From Phocoena phocoena (taxonomy: Eukaryota; Chordata; Mammalia; Artiodactyla; Phocoenidae), in the NCBI RefSeq assembly GCF_963924675.1, contig NC_089221.1, positions 87,602,296-87,666,295 on the forward strand: 64,000 bases of DNA. Reading direction: 5' to 3'. Position numbers and translations under genes: made by a program. This document shows, one piece after another, positions 11,410 to 24,109 of this stretch. The notes under the pieces were generated by a model. It did not search any database. It saw nothing but the letters and a program-made list of their open reading frames with translations, and was not told the origin of the DNA. Every line of letters starts with the position of its first letter. The first letter of the stretch is position 1.

Positions 11410-12009
11410 CTCCCTTGTATATAATAATAAAGTAATATATTAAATAGAATGAGTTATAGAATTTTTCACATCTTATGTGCTTCTAGAAAGACATAAACCC
11501 CTAAAAGAGCTTACATTTGAAAAAAATTAAACCAAAAGAAAATGTGTCTTTGGGAATACTGGAGAAGATGTTTAAAAATGTGAAATCATTCCTTCTCCAG
11601 AATCTCTTATACTATTCAAGATGGGGTTCCTCAGACTTACTGAGAGATGTCTTTAAAATGAGACAAAATAATAGTGACATCCTGGCGAAAAATAATTTCC
11701 TGCCAGGTGTAAACATTATCAGGGGGTCCATAAGAAAGCTTTCATTTTCCTGTCTATCACTGCCTTGTGGTTAAATATTTAACAATTCTCTAGATTTAAA
11801 AACACATGCAAATCTTGCACTTTTTTGTAGCTGACTTTTGCCACTTAGAACAGTAAATCGTTTTCTAGAACTACAAGTAAAAAGAACTGGTTTTTATTTG
11901 TTGCTTATTTGAGGATTTGGGCAATTAAAAATCCCTCCCAAATTTTGTCTTTTTCAGAAAATATACCTGAAAAATAAAATATGAATTTCCCCCATTAGGA
12001 AGTCTCCAA
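11407..12009. other. Unassigned AT-rich DNA
   Basis: No feature recognised. Confidence 0.5.
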
Positions 12010-12600
12010 GAATGAATTATCATTCAGTGGAAAAGTATTTATTGACTAGTACTTTTGTGCCTGTGACTATGCTAGGTTGTGAAAAATGCAGAATAACTGC
12101 AAGGCATAGCTTTTGGCCTCAAGGATCCTGTAGTTTAGTGGACTAAGGTAACATATGAAAATGTGAGAATAATGCAAGATAATAAATATGTGTTCAATTC
12201 TGTGGCAAGATTATAGGTGTTCTAAGAAATCAGAGACATGAGAAATGGAAAATCGATAGAATTTATCAGGGTTGGAAAATTTGTAAAGGAAGTGCATCTT
12301 AAGTTGGGCAGAGGGATTTAGACTTGTGATAAATTGTTCAGAGTAACTGTAGGTTTTGAGCAGGGAGTGACAGATGAAACCGACAGTGGAGGAAAATTTA
12401 TGTGGTATCAGTATGCAGGAAGTCTTAGATGTTAGAAGAGGATATGCTAACTAGAAGCTTAACCTCATACCTCAGGGACAATACGATAAAGGCCTGGGCT
12501 ATGAGGTAGCTTGTAGGAATAGAAAATTGACATGTGGAAGGAAAAATTGATAGGTTTTCATAACTAAGTGTAAATAGTAGAGAGTGATTATTACTTAGAA
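12010..12600 (-). mobile_element. L2 LINE 3' region, antisense
   Basis: It opens with the reversed L2 end ('aagtatttattgactagtac', 'gactatgctaggttgtg', 'ggcctcaaggatcctgtag') and continues with 'tttgagcagggagtgacag' and 'gaaaattgacatg...gaaaaattgatagg', as in the other antisense L2 copies. Strongly diverged. Confidence 0.6.
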
Positions 12601-12640
12601 TATATATTACAAGAGTTAATAACCAAGCACTCATAAAACA

Positions 12641-13229
12641 TAATAATCACTGTCCTAGTTTGTATTCCCCTGAAAGCACTCTCTTGTGACAAGGGCATGG
12701 ATATAAGTCATTTATTTGGGAGAAATTCCCAGGAAGGAAAAGTGAGGAAATGGGGAGAGAGAAGCAGGGAAAGGAGAAGAGCTAGTAAAGGGAACCTTTA
12801 GTGGGCTGGTTAGCAATGGGAACAAATATAGGGCTCAATCCTGTTGGGTACCTTCAAAGACACCAGGACTAGCATGTTTCAGAATTGTCCCACAAGAAGC
12901 TAAGGAGGCTAATGAAGTTATCCACTGACTTCTGTACCATTGGTGGAGAGTTGCTCCCACTGGCATCATCTGCCCCATACTTCTGAATTGGACCTACCTA
13001 TGGGTTGAACAGCCACTTCTGCCTTGGAGAACACCCTCAGCAGAAAAGCAGAGGGACTCAGTGGTGCAAACCTGAAGTGCAACACTAGCAATGGCACTTT
13101 ATAACCACAGCTGCACAGAAACCAGGTGGGGACACAGAATGTCACACATGAGCAACTGCTATAATCACACATGTTATATGCCTCAAACAAGGGCACCATA
13201 TGGAAGGAAGCCACAGAGAGAAACGAAAC
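12641..13229. other. Unclassified block, possibly an ancient LTR
   Basis: More GC-rich than its neighbours, with an LTR-like texture ('tcatttatttgggagaaat', 'gtgaggaaatggggagaga'). I could not name a family or find ends, so I leave it unclassified. Confidence 0.3.
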
Positions 13230-13234
13230 TTAGT

Positions 13235-13435
13235 AATTCATAACTCAGGTTCTGGACTCAGAGGTCTTTGGGTAGGAAATCAGTGTACTCCTCTGTGAGA
13301 CTTTGAATAAGTTACTTCCTCTAAACTTCCTCAGTTCTTATCTAACTTGTATCAATGTTATGAGAACTCAATGAGTTAATGTATATAAAATAATTAGGCA
13401 AGTGCAAGAAAAGATCTCCAAAAATGTTGGGTCTT
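13235..13435 (+). repeat. MIR SINE
   Basis: The MIR core can be followed in order: 'ggttctggactcagagg', 'tttgaataagttacttcct', 'tatgagaactcaatgagtta', and an end near 'caagtgcaag'. Old and diverged. Confidence 0.7.
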
Positions 13436-14010
13436 AGAAACATTTTTTTAATTGGAACCCCCAGGAAATTTGCACCAAAAAATCAAATTAGTAGCAATTT
13501 TCAGTATAGGACACACAAAATTGAAATCAGCATTTTGTCATGCATTTTTATTCCAGTGACAGGATTGTTGATGGCCCTAATTAAGGTACTTAATAAAGCT
13601 CTGAAATAATAATACTAGCAAAGAATGTGCCTAGTAGCTAAGTACCACCTCATCCAGTTAAAATCCTCACTTTCATCAAATTGTAGTAAAGAACACTCCA
13701 CAGCCACTATTCTCCATCTCTGGACTCTAACAAATGCTCTGGTTTCTCTATAGAACTTCACAGGCAGTGCAACTGTGTTCTTCCAAGAGGGTGAGCCGCT
13801 ATCAGCACCAACCAGGATAGTGTTTACTCTGCAATCACACACGCTTCTCCTGAAGTGAGTTCACTGACTTTCAGACTTGACAGAGAACTGCTATTCATTC
13901 CAGGTATGACAAATGCATGTCGTTAGTTCCATCATGCACTCCAACCTGCAGCAAATAGTACTAAGGGAATTTTAAAGGTCGCTAAATAACAACTAAAAAG
14001 CAATTTGCTT
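13436..14010. other. Unassigned DNA
   Basis: No repeat recognised. The part at about 13600-13930 is more GC-rich and non-repetitive. No coding signal is evident. Confidence 0.5.
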
Positions 14011-14209
14011 GGGCTTCCCTGGTGGCGCAGTGGTTGAGAGTCCGCCTGCCGATGCAGGGGACACGGGTTCATGCCCCAGTCCGGGAAGATCCCACATGCC
14101 GCGAAGCGGCTGGGCCTGTGAGCCATGACCGCTGAGCCTGCGCATCCGGAGCCTGTGTGCCGCAACGGGAGAGGCCACAGCGGTGAGAGGCCCGCGTACC
14201 GCAAAAAAA
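14011..14209 (+). repeat. Young CHR-family SINE, copy 2
   Basis: Full-length element with a very short A tail of about 7 A. The duplication aaaaagcaatttgctt (13995-14010) and aaaaagcaatctgctt (14205-14220) differs at one base. Confidence 0.96.
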
Positions 14210-14220
14210 GCAATCTGCTT

Positions 14221-15534
14221 GCATGATCATGGTCAATGTCCACCTCCTCCTTTATTCATTATAAATCTCAAAGTCAGTCGGTTCTATGGAGGTACTACAA
14301 TGGTTCATCTGCAGGAATTCCAGAGAAATATTTATAGACACATAAAATAATAGGTCCAGAACACAGTCTCATAAAATATTAAGTCCAGAAATGACCTAAG
14401 ACATCCACACATTTTGTTATAAAGGGAAGAAACAGAGATCCAAGCATGTTAAATTATTTACCCCTAGTCACACACTGATCCAGAACCAGACAGACAATAC
14501 AGACCTCATTCTATGTCTTCTTCTGCCCTCCAAAGCCTCCTCTCCCAAGTTGAATCATAAATTTCTGCAGGGTACTGATAACTGAAAAATTAGATTGAAC
14601 AAGATTAACAGAATGGCAATAACAACAATAATAATGCCAACTACTACTTCGTAAGTTTCAAGTAATGATTAAGCTCTGAACATTAACAGTAAAGGCAGAT
14701 ATTTCATATTTTCATTCATGATGAGCAAGTACTCATCATGCTCCTATGATGTCTGGCGCTGTGAGATATAGCAGTGAATAAGAAAGTTACAGTCTCTAAA
14801 ATCTATTTTAATGATTTTATTTATATAACTGTGTACTATTACAAGCCCATGTCCTCATGAATGAGAACATGAACAGATAAAGCTCATTGGATTCCAAATT
14901 GATATTCCAATGTGCCTGCTACTTAAGCTTTTCCAGGCAAACCTGCATAGTCACACAATACAGAAAAATTGATAAAATAATCTTTACAACTTGGTCAAAG
15001 CTTACAGTATGGGCTATCCTAAATTTGCTTTATATTGGTTATATAGAGCTACACTAAGTCTAACAACATTTGAATTTACAGTCCTTTACAAATGATATTT
15101 TTGAAAAATATCAAATTATTTTTAAGATTATTTCCTACAAGTAGGAAAAAAATTTCTTTGATAAAATTAAAATATAAAACGAAACGTACCTAACAGTGGT
15201 TCTAAATAGATGAAGTGTCAGGGGGTTTTTAACTTCAAATCAATTATCAGTGTTTAAATGAGCTCTTTTTCATTAACTGGCCATTTTTCTAGATTATATA
15301 TGGAAGCTGTAGGAAGTTATTACAAGAATTTTCTTTCCTTTTGGGCAAGAAAATTTTAGTAAGAACATTCATTAAAGACACAGGAAAAAAAAACCCATGC
15401 TGACTAATTTTGACTTTTCTGACCAATGTCTATTAAAATGGAAACAGTCTGGGAATCACTCATAATAGCAGAAGGAGTAGTGTTTTCCTTTTTTTCATTC
15501 ATGATTGCTTTGCCTTTTTTGCATAATTGACAAG
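14221..15534. other. Mostly unassigned, with MIR- and L2-like scraps
   Basis: About 14350-14540 resembles a MIR/MIR3-type SINE in antisense ('agaaacagagatcc', 'cctagtcacacactgatcc'). About 14720-14800 resembles a reversed L2 end ('gctgtgagatatagcagtg') and contains a hairpin at 14717-14740. The rest is AT-rich and unrecognised. Confidence 0.4.
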
Positions 15535-16920
15535 CTGTTTCTAAAATATATATGGAAATGTAAAGGACCTAGAGGGAAAAAAAATCAATCTTGAAAAAGG
15601 AGAATAAATTGGAGGATTTACAAAACCTGATTTCAGTGTTTACTAAAACAAAGCTATAGTTATTAGATCAGTGTAGTATTGGCCTAAAGATGGATAGACA
15701 AACAGATAAAAGGAACCAAATACAAACTCTGGAAATGGACCTACACTTAGGAGACTACTTGATTTTTGACAAATGTGCCAAAGCAATTTAATGGGGAAAG
15801 AAAACTTTATGACAAATAGTGCTGGGAAAAAAGTGAAATGACCCCATCTCACACAAGTTATTAATTCAATGGAAAATATAGATGTAAATATAAAAGCTAA
15901 AACTCTAATACCTTGGGGAAGGAAACAAAAGAAAATATCTTCAAAACCTTGGCTATACAAAGTTTTTTTCTAATACAAAGCACAGAAAATACTAACCATA
16001 AAAGAAAACAACTGATGAAATTGACAACACCAAAAGTTAAAATCTGCTCGTCATAGTAAATGGCAAGTCACAGATTAGGAAAGTTATTGGGAAAAGGGCT
16101 CTTATCCAGAATATGTAAAGAATTTCAACAACTTAATAATAATTAAAGACAAAGAAAGAAGCCAATTAAAAAATGGATAAAAGACTTGAACACTTTACAG
16201 TTCAGTAAGCAAACAATAAAACCTCAACATTATTACACATCAGAGAATACAAATTTAAACCACACTAAGATACCCCTATATACTCACTAGAATGGCTATT
16301 AAAATATTGAGAATGACAAATGAAGAGGAAATGGAACTCATATATTGTTGGTAGACATGTAAAACGATGCAACCACGTTAAAAAATTATTTGAAAGTTTT
16401 TTATACAGTTAAAATGCACCTACCTTCGTAATTTCACTCCTAGTAATTTACCCCAAAGAAATAAAGCTAATATCCATAACCAACAAGGCACATAAAAAAT
16501 GAACATAGCAGTTTCATTCATAAGAGCAAAAGGGTTTTTTGTTTTGTTTTGTTTTGTTTTAATGCCCATCACAAACAAATTGTGGTGTATTCAAACAATG
16601 GACTACTACTCAGCAATAACAATGTACAGGTTGGTGCTCACAACCACCGGATGAAGCCAGACACAAAAGAGTATGTACCATGTAATTCCATTTATAGAAC
16701 AGATAACTAAACTATGGTGATAAAAATCAAAACAGCAATTTAGTATTTGGGCTGGGGAGGGGGACTGACTAGCAAGGAGACATAAAGATTTTCTTGAGTG
16801 ATAAAAATATACTATACCTTGACAGAGATATGGCTTACATGGATGTCTGCATTTGCCCAAACTTATACATTTTGCTTTATGTCAGATATGTTCCAACTTA
16901 AAAATGAAATAAGGGAAAAA
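15535..16920 (+). mobile_element. Ancient L1 (L1M-type), ORF2 end and 3' UTR
   Basis: A heavily decayed L1 in sense orientation. The order of recognisable phrases matches ORF2 and then 3' UTR: 'gactacttgatttttgacaa', 'caaatagtgctgggaaaa', 'aattaaaaaatggataaaag', 'gaatggctattaaaatat', 'atggactactactcagcaat' and 'gattttcttgagtgataaaa'. There are many stops and frameshifts. A TTTTG microsatellite at 16537-16561 has expanded inside it. Confidence 0.85.
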
Positions 16921-17002
16921 TAAACCTTGATGAATATTAGAGATCTCATTTTAATAGCTCACATCTTCTAAACATATATTAAACAAATAAAAAAGAGCAG
17001 TA

Positions 17003-17210
17003 GGGGCTTCCCTGGTGGCACAGTGGTTGAGAGTCCGCCTGCCGATGCAGGGGACACAGGTTCGTGCCCCGGTCCGGGAAGATCCCACATGCCGCGGAGC
17101 GGCTGGGCCCGTGAGCCATGGCCGCTGAGCCTGCGCATCCAGAGCCTGCACTCCGGAACGGGAGAGGCCACAACAGTGAGAGGCCCGCGTACCACAAAAA
17201 AAAAAAAAAA
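17003..17210 (+). repeat. Young CHR-family SINE, copy 3
   Basis: Complete element with a tail of about 15 A at 17196-17210. The flanks share a short imperfect duplication (agagcagta before, agcagtta after). It lies shortly after the end of the ancient L1. Confidence 0.95.
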
Positions 17211-19244
17211 GCAGTTAATTTTTATTCTGCCTGTTTTTCTCCCCTCGTATGAAGTATAATTGGTCCTTCATTGCCATTCAGTGATCTGCCTCTAAGACTG
17301 GAAACTACTGAGAAGAGCTGTAAATGTTCTTAGTTCCTATCTAGATTTAATGAAACAAACCTAGCTTGTTATCAGGTGAAATATATTTTAATTTGTTTTT
17401 AGCCAAACATGTCCTAATTTTCACATTATGTTCTAATGCTAAACAAAAATTTCATCCTCATGCTAAATTTGATGCCAAGAAAATAGATTTTAATAATTTA
17501 AAATATGTTTTGCATGCTTCTGAACTTCTTTGGTTATCTGTTTACTAAGGGTACCTTAAACATTGCCTGCATTTACTTATCAGCACCTTTGGTTTCCAAA
17601 TACTCCTTCATATCATTATTTGCAAAAAATTAGCAAATTGTGATTTCATATTTAGCCATATTTGGACACAGAGGTATGATTTAGGTTACCTTTGGAGGTT
17701 GCCTATGATTATCTATTCAAAAAAAGCTAATTTCAACCTCCTCTTTTATGGGCTTTCATTTATAAAGTCAGAGACTATTTGTTCATATAATGCTACTTCC
17801 TTTCTATTCCATATTCTAAGGTGTCTGAGGATGGTAATGAGACCTTTTAATATAGAACTAAGATTTCTCCATCTGTATAACAGGAACAAATTAGGGCATT
17901 CATCTAAAAAAAGCAAAGTGCTTGAATAGTGCAATCTCTGATGAAGAATGGGCAAAAAATGGTACTTGAGTTCTCTAAATTAGAGCATTAGTTATTGTCC
18001 TTTGGAAGAAAAAAAAAGAATATTAGACTGAACTAAATAGAACAGAGAAGCCAGTAGTCAAGAGTAAACTGGAAGGTGCTCAAATCAAGAGAGTGAAGGT
18101 GAATGCCGAGAACATAACAAGTTTCAAAGGTAAGATGTTTAACACCCAGGGATCCGAATCACATGACACACTATATCCAGTCGTGCCCAATCTAAGCTTC
18201 ACAGTTTCTCAAGATAGAAAAACAGTGTTCCCAATTCAGGCTGCAGATACCCAAGAGAAGCTGTAGATGTCAGATATAAAAGAGGGAGTTAGGGCCAAGA
18301 CCTTAAACAAAATGAAGTAAAACATGAGAAATTTATCCAGATAATTTAGGTTAAAAATAAGGTTTTGCATGAAGTAGCCATAAATTCAGGCAAAGGTACA
18401 TTTTTGGCTTATGGTTTTTTAAAAAAAGGAAGCTGTCAGCTTTTCCTCTATGAAATGAAGCAGATTAGAGGATTTGTGAGTCTCTTCTAATTACTAGAAT
18501 TTATGTTTATTGCCTCAATTATCTGACTATTTCAAGCAAGGCTGTTTGGGCCTTGGAATATTCATGTAATTACCACAATTTTTCATTTAATTTTGCATGT
18601 GTGGACACAATCTTAGTGGTGATTTGTATTCCATGTGGGGACTCTTTTAGCTCAGTGGGAATTTCCCCAATGAATGCATTCTGTGGAAACCTGAGGCTGT
18701 GATACGCTTACAGGGTTGGGCTAGCATGGAAACACAAAAGTTTGAGGGCTATATATTTTCTGTATAATCAAGGGTTAAGAGCTTTGGTGCCAAGGTTTTC
18801 AATTTAAAATTCAAATATTCCTCACTTTTTAAAATACTTCCCCAACTGAGATTTTGAATATCAAGTAGCTTGGTTACAAAGATAAGCAATAGAAACTTTC
18901 CATTTCTGAGTGGAATTAAGCCTTTCTTTAGTAATTCAGAGAATTATGTATCTCAAATCAAAAACTAACATAGAAGCATAAATATTATGATTACACATTT
19001 AATAAAAATAATTTTATATTCAGAACAATGTAAATCCAGATTAAATACAGAAAACACGCAAAGCCAAGGAAAAAGACATCATAAATTTTTTTTTAAACCA
19101 AGTGTTTAGTAATCAGTACTTTTAAATGTATTTTTGCATAAAACCAGAGAATCGAATCATAAGGAGGTCTCTTAATAAGATGGCTATGTAATTACAAGTA
19201 GTTCAGAGAGATGCTAGAGATATCTTTCAATTACTAAGGGAAAC
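17211..19244. other. Unassigned AT-rich DNA
   Basis: No gene. About 17860-17950 weakly recalls MIR ('tttctccatctgtataacag'). Otherwise nothing recognised. Confidence 0.45.
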
Positions 19245-19335
19245 TTCTTAAAGGCAGGGATCCAACTTTATTCCTCTCTGAAACTCCACAGCACCTCCCT
19301 CTCAGGAACTGCTCAATAAATGATTCCTTATCCAA
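19245..19335 (+). mobile_element. L2 LINE 3' end fragment
   Basis: Short sense fragment with the L2 terminal phrases 'aaaggcagggatccaactt' and 'ctgctcaataaatgattcc'. Confidence 0.6.
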
Positions 19336-19424
19336 ATAAAAGATGGAGCATATTCCCACTAGGAAGAGAGACACTTGGCAGGTTGTTCAAACATACTCTC
19401 CAAAGAATAACTTAAAGCTCACTT

Positions 19425-19540
19425 TAAAGGTTTAGGTTCCAGGGTCCTCCCCATACACTCCAAATCAGAATTTTCAGAAGAGCCAGGAAATCTGTTTAAC
19501 AAACGCCCTATGTGATTTTTATGATCAAGCATGTTGGGAA
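19425..19540. mobile_element. Possible MER5/MER20-like DNA transposon fragment
   Basis: The stretch 'ccaaatcagaattttcag...caggaaatctgtttaacaa' resembles the centre of hAT-Charlie MER elements. No terminal repeats or duplication were seen, so the assignment is weak. Confidence 0.35.
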
Positions 19541-20459
19541 ATAGAACAATGCGATATTAAACTGGGAGCATCACAATAAGAAGAGAGGGGTCTACGAAAT
19601 TCCAACTTAACATTTTAAGATCTCCTTAATTTGGCCCTAGCTTAACCTTCCTACATTATCTCCCTAAATTCTCAAACAAAGTTGTTTTGTGACAGCCAGG
19701 CTTCACTTCTCACAGAAAGCACAATGGATGAAAAAAGTATGGCACTACCATAAATATACTTTGGTTTGAATCCTGGCTTGTACCAAAAATAGTTTTGTGA
19801 TTCTGGCATCATTAACCTAGCTTGTTTCCACACATATCGGTTTGGCTATGAGTAATAGCTAAGACATCCACCCTGCACTTGACACTTCAGCTGGGGGGAA
19901 ATGTCCTGGCTCTTATTGCAGTTAAGACAACTAATCTAGACTTGCCCTGCTGCCTGGAGTCAAGCCAGCTGCTGACTCTCCTTCCACCTCACTTCTTCCT
20001 CCTGATGGGAGGCATAATTATATCACATGTTTAGATTGGTCAATGCTTACTTTGCTACTGGTCGTATTAAGTGACAACCTTCCAGTTTTGCCAAAACTAT
20101 AAATGTGACTCAAATAAAGAACCTCATTATTATCTCCTAGTTCTGTAGAGATATGTCACCTCAGCATTACAGCACCAATTTCTAATTTCCTACACTTGGC
20201 ACCATTCATGTGCCGGGATGCCAGACTCATGATGACCATGCAATTATGACACAAGAAGCATTAACTGCTCCAAGAAACACAAAACTCCCCAAGGCCACAG
20301 CTGGTATCTTATATTCATATAATGGATACAACATGTCTCATGTAATATTTCATACTTTAAATTATGTGCCCTCTTATTTAAGTGTCACAAAATTGGGATT
20401 ACTGAACTTTGCTGTGAACAGAAAAACTCAACCCAGATGGCTCTGAAGAAGAAACCCAG
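19541..20459. other. Unassigned, with a MIR-like stretch
   Basis: About 19715-19830 resembles MIR ('tttggtttgaatcctggct'). About 19870-20190 has a TATA-like 'ctataaat' and AATAAA at short distance, recalling an LTR, but I found no family or ends. Confidence 0.35.
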
Positions 20460-20700
20460 TAATAAAACCAGTACCTAATCACATACAAACTGGGCAGTAG
20501 TTAAGGCAAACCATTTATCTGAATACATAACCCTTTGTGAGTCATAAGCAGATATGCCTGGGCAAAAAAAATAATCGAACCTCACTGCGATCCAGTAAAA
20601 TGGGAATAATAATACTAATATGGTAGTTGTTTTGAATAAAGTGCCTGGCATATACATCAGCACATAATAGGAAATCTGTAATTGTTAGTTCCTTTCCTTC
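20460..20700 (+). repeat. MIR SINE
   Basis: The MIR 3' half is recognisable: 'tccagtaaaatgggaataat', 'taaagtgcctggcatata', 'cacataataggaaatctg'. The 5' part is uncertain. Confidence 0.55.
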
Positions 20701-21259
20701 TTTCCTTACCAATCTGCCCTGCCCGTTTCCCATTTTTGAAGATTTGCTCATAGTAAGCCCATCTCTGGACCTACCTCCACCAAGCCCGAAATCAATTCAG
20801 CTTTCAAGAAGCAGTTAAACCCCATAAGATGACCCCTCTGCCTTTGTCCATTCACTTTGGGCCACAAGAATCTTTCAATATTCTAGAATTCATATAGTGT
20901 TATTGTTAGAAAAAGAAATTAGGATCTAATCAAATATTGATCTAAATTTCTGTCTAACATATTACATGTGTACATTTATTCTACTGAGTGAGCTTGTAAG
21001 GAAAGTGACAATATAATATGCTTTGTATTCCTCCCAACTGCAAGGACTGTGAGCTACACATAGCAAGAAAATTAAAATAAGGAGTAAACACTCTTACCCA
21101 TCCCATTCTTGCTAGAACTGGAAATGTAGTTGGAAAAGCGGAACTTCTTTATATCCAACTGAGATTTTCCTTGCAAATCTACTAAAGAGTAGCTCTAAAG
21201 TCACCAGCACCATTTTCTACATTGAAAACGTTATAGTATACTTTTAAAAGTTAGCACTA
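20701..21259. other. Unassigned DNA
   Basis: Pyrimidine-rich at its left end. No family recognised with confidence. Confidence 0.45.
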
Positions 21260-21810
21260 AGTTGCTTGTGGGAGTAGAGGTTGATGCACCCTCTAATAGG
21301 ACAATAAAGCAGTACATAGCAAAAGTCTTATATGTGTACATCTCCTTTGATCCAGCAATTCCATTTCTCAAAATTTGACATAAAGAAAGAATTACAGCTG
21401 TGTATAAAAAACAATGTCCATGATAGTTTTGTTTAAAATGGCAAAAAATATGGAAAGAGCCTAAAATATCCTCAATATGAAATTGGTTAAATGAAATACC
21501 ATGCCTCCATTTAAAATAATGTCAAAACAGAAGCACTTAATGACATTTAAAAAATTGGTAGTATCTTATTAGTGTAAGAAGCAGTTATATAAAAATATCA
21601 TATAATGTTCTAATTTTTTGCAGAAATATAAATGTATGCCAGTTCATGGAAATAGATGAAATGGCTATATGGAGATAACTTCGGGCTTGAAGAATTACGG
21701 ATGGAAATTTTCTTCTTTGTGATATTCCGTACATTCCAAATTCTGTATTTTTTTTTACTTTCTACATTGGCACTAAGATATCTAAAAAATAAATTTTAAC
21801 AAAGAAAACA
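21260..21810 (+). mobile_element. Ancient L1 3' end (L1M-type)
   Basis: Sense L1 3' sequence: 'tttgatccagcaattccatt', 'ttgacataaagaaagaatta', 'gaaataccatgcctccattt', and an end in 'ctaaaaaataaattttaac'. Strongly diverged and non-coding. Confidence 0.65.
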
Positions 21811-22966
21811 CAAGTGAACTGTAGAAGTTAAACCTTTTTATATCTCTACTTCCATAGTTCTTTAGCTAACAATATTAGTTGGCATGATCAAAATAGTGAA
21901 ATAAAACTGGTTCAGTTCAGATATTGAACTGATTTAAATGTAATTTTAAAATGTTTAAATTATGGCACTAATCTCCTTTAATGGCACAATTTAACGTATG
22001 TCCAGAAAAAGTGACAGAAAAGAAGAAAAAATTAAATGTAAATCAAGAAATATATAAAGAGGTGCCAAAAGAAGAATATAGCATTTCTCCATCTAAACTG
22101 TTACATGGGAAATTAAAGACTGAAGATAACCACATGGGAATTAAGATAGTAGAGCGTCATAGCATTTTTCACCCCTTTTCCCTGTTTTTTCATACTTTCG
22201 GTTTTATGGGCCAGAGACATAGAAAGTCAAAGTAAATAGGATGAGATAGTTTGACAGAAATTACATAGTTGATGTTAGTATTTTATGTGAATTCAACTTG
22301 TTGCATTAACACATTAATGAAACTAAAGAGTATAACCAATAGGGAAAAAATGTGTTTTCTCTCTCTGTGTGGTCTATACTTCATAGATGTCCAGTGAATT
22401 CTAAAAGCTGACTTTGAGCACAGAGTATCTCCTTTTTTGTAGAGGAAAACAATGCAGGTAAAGTTACCTGAATAGATAGGTAGGGGTAACTATACCTACT
22501 ACACAAAAACAAAACAAAACCACAGTGGAGCTTTTTATTGGCATTGCAAGATAGAAGCCTAGAGAGAATATCAAGCCAGCAGAAAATTGACTATGAAGAT
22601 CTGGCCATTGTGCTTCAGCGATTAGGAAGGAAGTTTGCACAAAGCAAATCAAAAATAAATTAACAGAAATGAAATCCATACACAACTGGGTAAAGATGTT
22701 TATAACAAACAAAAAGAAAAAAGTATAGCACTAAAAAGAAAGAAAATCTTCTTTGGGAAAACATTTACTAAGGAATTAAAGAGAGCAAATGCTCTCTTTT
22801 AAATTCAAGTAAATATCTGCCCTCTGAAACAAAGATTAACTATAAAATATAAAAAGATAACAGGCTGAAGGGCAAGGAGAATTTTTTGGAAACAGAGAGG
22901 AATGAAATGTGGCAAGAATGTAAGAAAACTAATAGTGCCAAAGCAGAATTAAAAATTGCAAAAGGT
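21811..22966. other. Unassigned AT-rich DNA
   Basis: No feature recognised. Confidence 0.5.
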
Positions 22967-23085
22967 GGGACTTGCCTGGCTGTATAGTGGTTAAGATTCC
23001 ACACTTCCACTGCAGGGGTCACGTGTTCGATCCCTGGTGGGGAACTAAGATCCTGCGTGCCTTGAGGTGTGGCCAAAAAAAAAAA
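22967..23085 (+). repeat. Short tRNA-derived SINE (older CHR subtype)
   Basis: About 119 bp, lacking the long GC-rich body of the young copies. The head reads gggacttgcctggctgta, the B box is GTTCGATCCC, and the end is 'gaggtgtggcc' plus about 11 A. The flanks are aattgcaaaaggt (22954-22966) and aattgtgaaaggt (23087-23099), a 13-bp duplication with two mismatches. This is the type of CHR SINE shared with other cetartiodactyls. Confidence 0.85.
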
Positions 23086-23164
23086 CAATTGTGAAAGGTA
23101 TTGAAAAGGAAAAACTACACTGAAATAGAAGAAAGGTTTAAGAATGTAAGAGAAACCTGATTAA

Positions 23165-23300
23165 TTTATCAGTTACATTCTATGTGCCAGACATTATATG
23201 ACTTCCTTGTATTAATTATCTTGTGAATTTTGACAACTTTATAAAGGAAGTACTATTATTATGTTCAATAATAGTGAGAGAACCAAGGCTTAGAAAAAAA
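23165..23300 (-). repeat. MIR SINE, antisense
   Basis: Reverse MIR phrases 'ttctatgtgccagacattat' and 'gtgagagaaccaaggctta'. Old. Confidence 0.55.
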
Positions 23301-23676
23301 AAAAATACCACAGCATATGGTAGGCTGGCATTGACAGGTTTTTTCTTTTACTAAATACATAAGAATGCTTAATAGAAAACAAACTTTTGAAAGAAATAAA
23401 GGTAAATACTCAGGAGTCAGAGATGAAGGCAAAAGTAAGGTAGAAGACACTGTGCAATGATGCTACAGGAGTACAGGCCAAGTCTCCACACAGAACAAGG
23501 CTGAGTGTTGGTAGCTTGAGCTCCAAAACCCATTCAGAGGCAGGGGACATAGACTCTGGAAGCATGTATCAGGGTACTGTAGTTAAGTCCCATAAATAGA
23601 CCATAGTTCACCAATCAAGGGAAAATGGCCAGGAAGCTGGCAAAGCCATGTGTGGAAAGTAAAAAAGAAAAAAATA
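23301..23676. other. Unassigned DNA
   Basis: No feature recognised. Confidence 0.45.
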
Positions 23677-23873
23677 GGGGCTTCCCTGGTGGTGCAGTGG
23701 TTGAGAGTCCACCTGCCGATGCAGGGGACACGGGTTCATGCCCCGGTCCGCGAGGATCCCACAAGCCGCGGAGCGGCTAGGCCCGTGAGCCATGGCTGCT
23801 GAGCCTGCGCTCCGCAACGGGAGAGGCCACAACAGTGAGAGGCCCGTGTACCGCAAAAAAAAAAAAAAAAAAA
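23677..23873 (+). repeat. Young CHR-family SINE, copy 4, with internal deletion
   Basis: As the other copies, except that 15 bp are missing at about 23806-23812, so 'gagcctgcg' joins directly to 'ctccgcaacggg'. The A tail (about 19 A) passes into an A/G-rich run to 23896. A-rich flanks hide the target duplication. Confidence 0.94.
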
Positions 23874-24109
23874 GAAAAAGAAAAAAGAAAAAAAGAATCT
23901 GTGAGAAATATAATAACCAATGCATAGTTCAAATATGATCGTGGGATACCAGCTTAAACCATCTTTGTTCAGGAACCCCAACCTGAGAAACGAAGATTAA
24001 AAACTAAACCAGGACTTTTGAATCCCATACATCTCAATCAATATAGTATCCAATATAAAACTTCTCTGTAAGGTCACTCTTACACCCAAGCCTCACAAAA
24101 CAACTCTAG

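Noticed and set aside
12641..13229. Possible ancient LTR
   Set aside because: Texture only; no ends, duplication or named family.
19870..20190. Possible LTR with TATA-like and AATAAA motifs
   Set aside because: No terminal TG...CA with duplication and no family match that I can recall. The motifs are common in AT-rich DNA.
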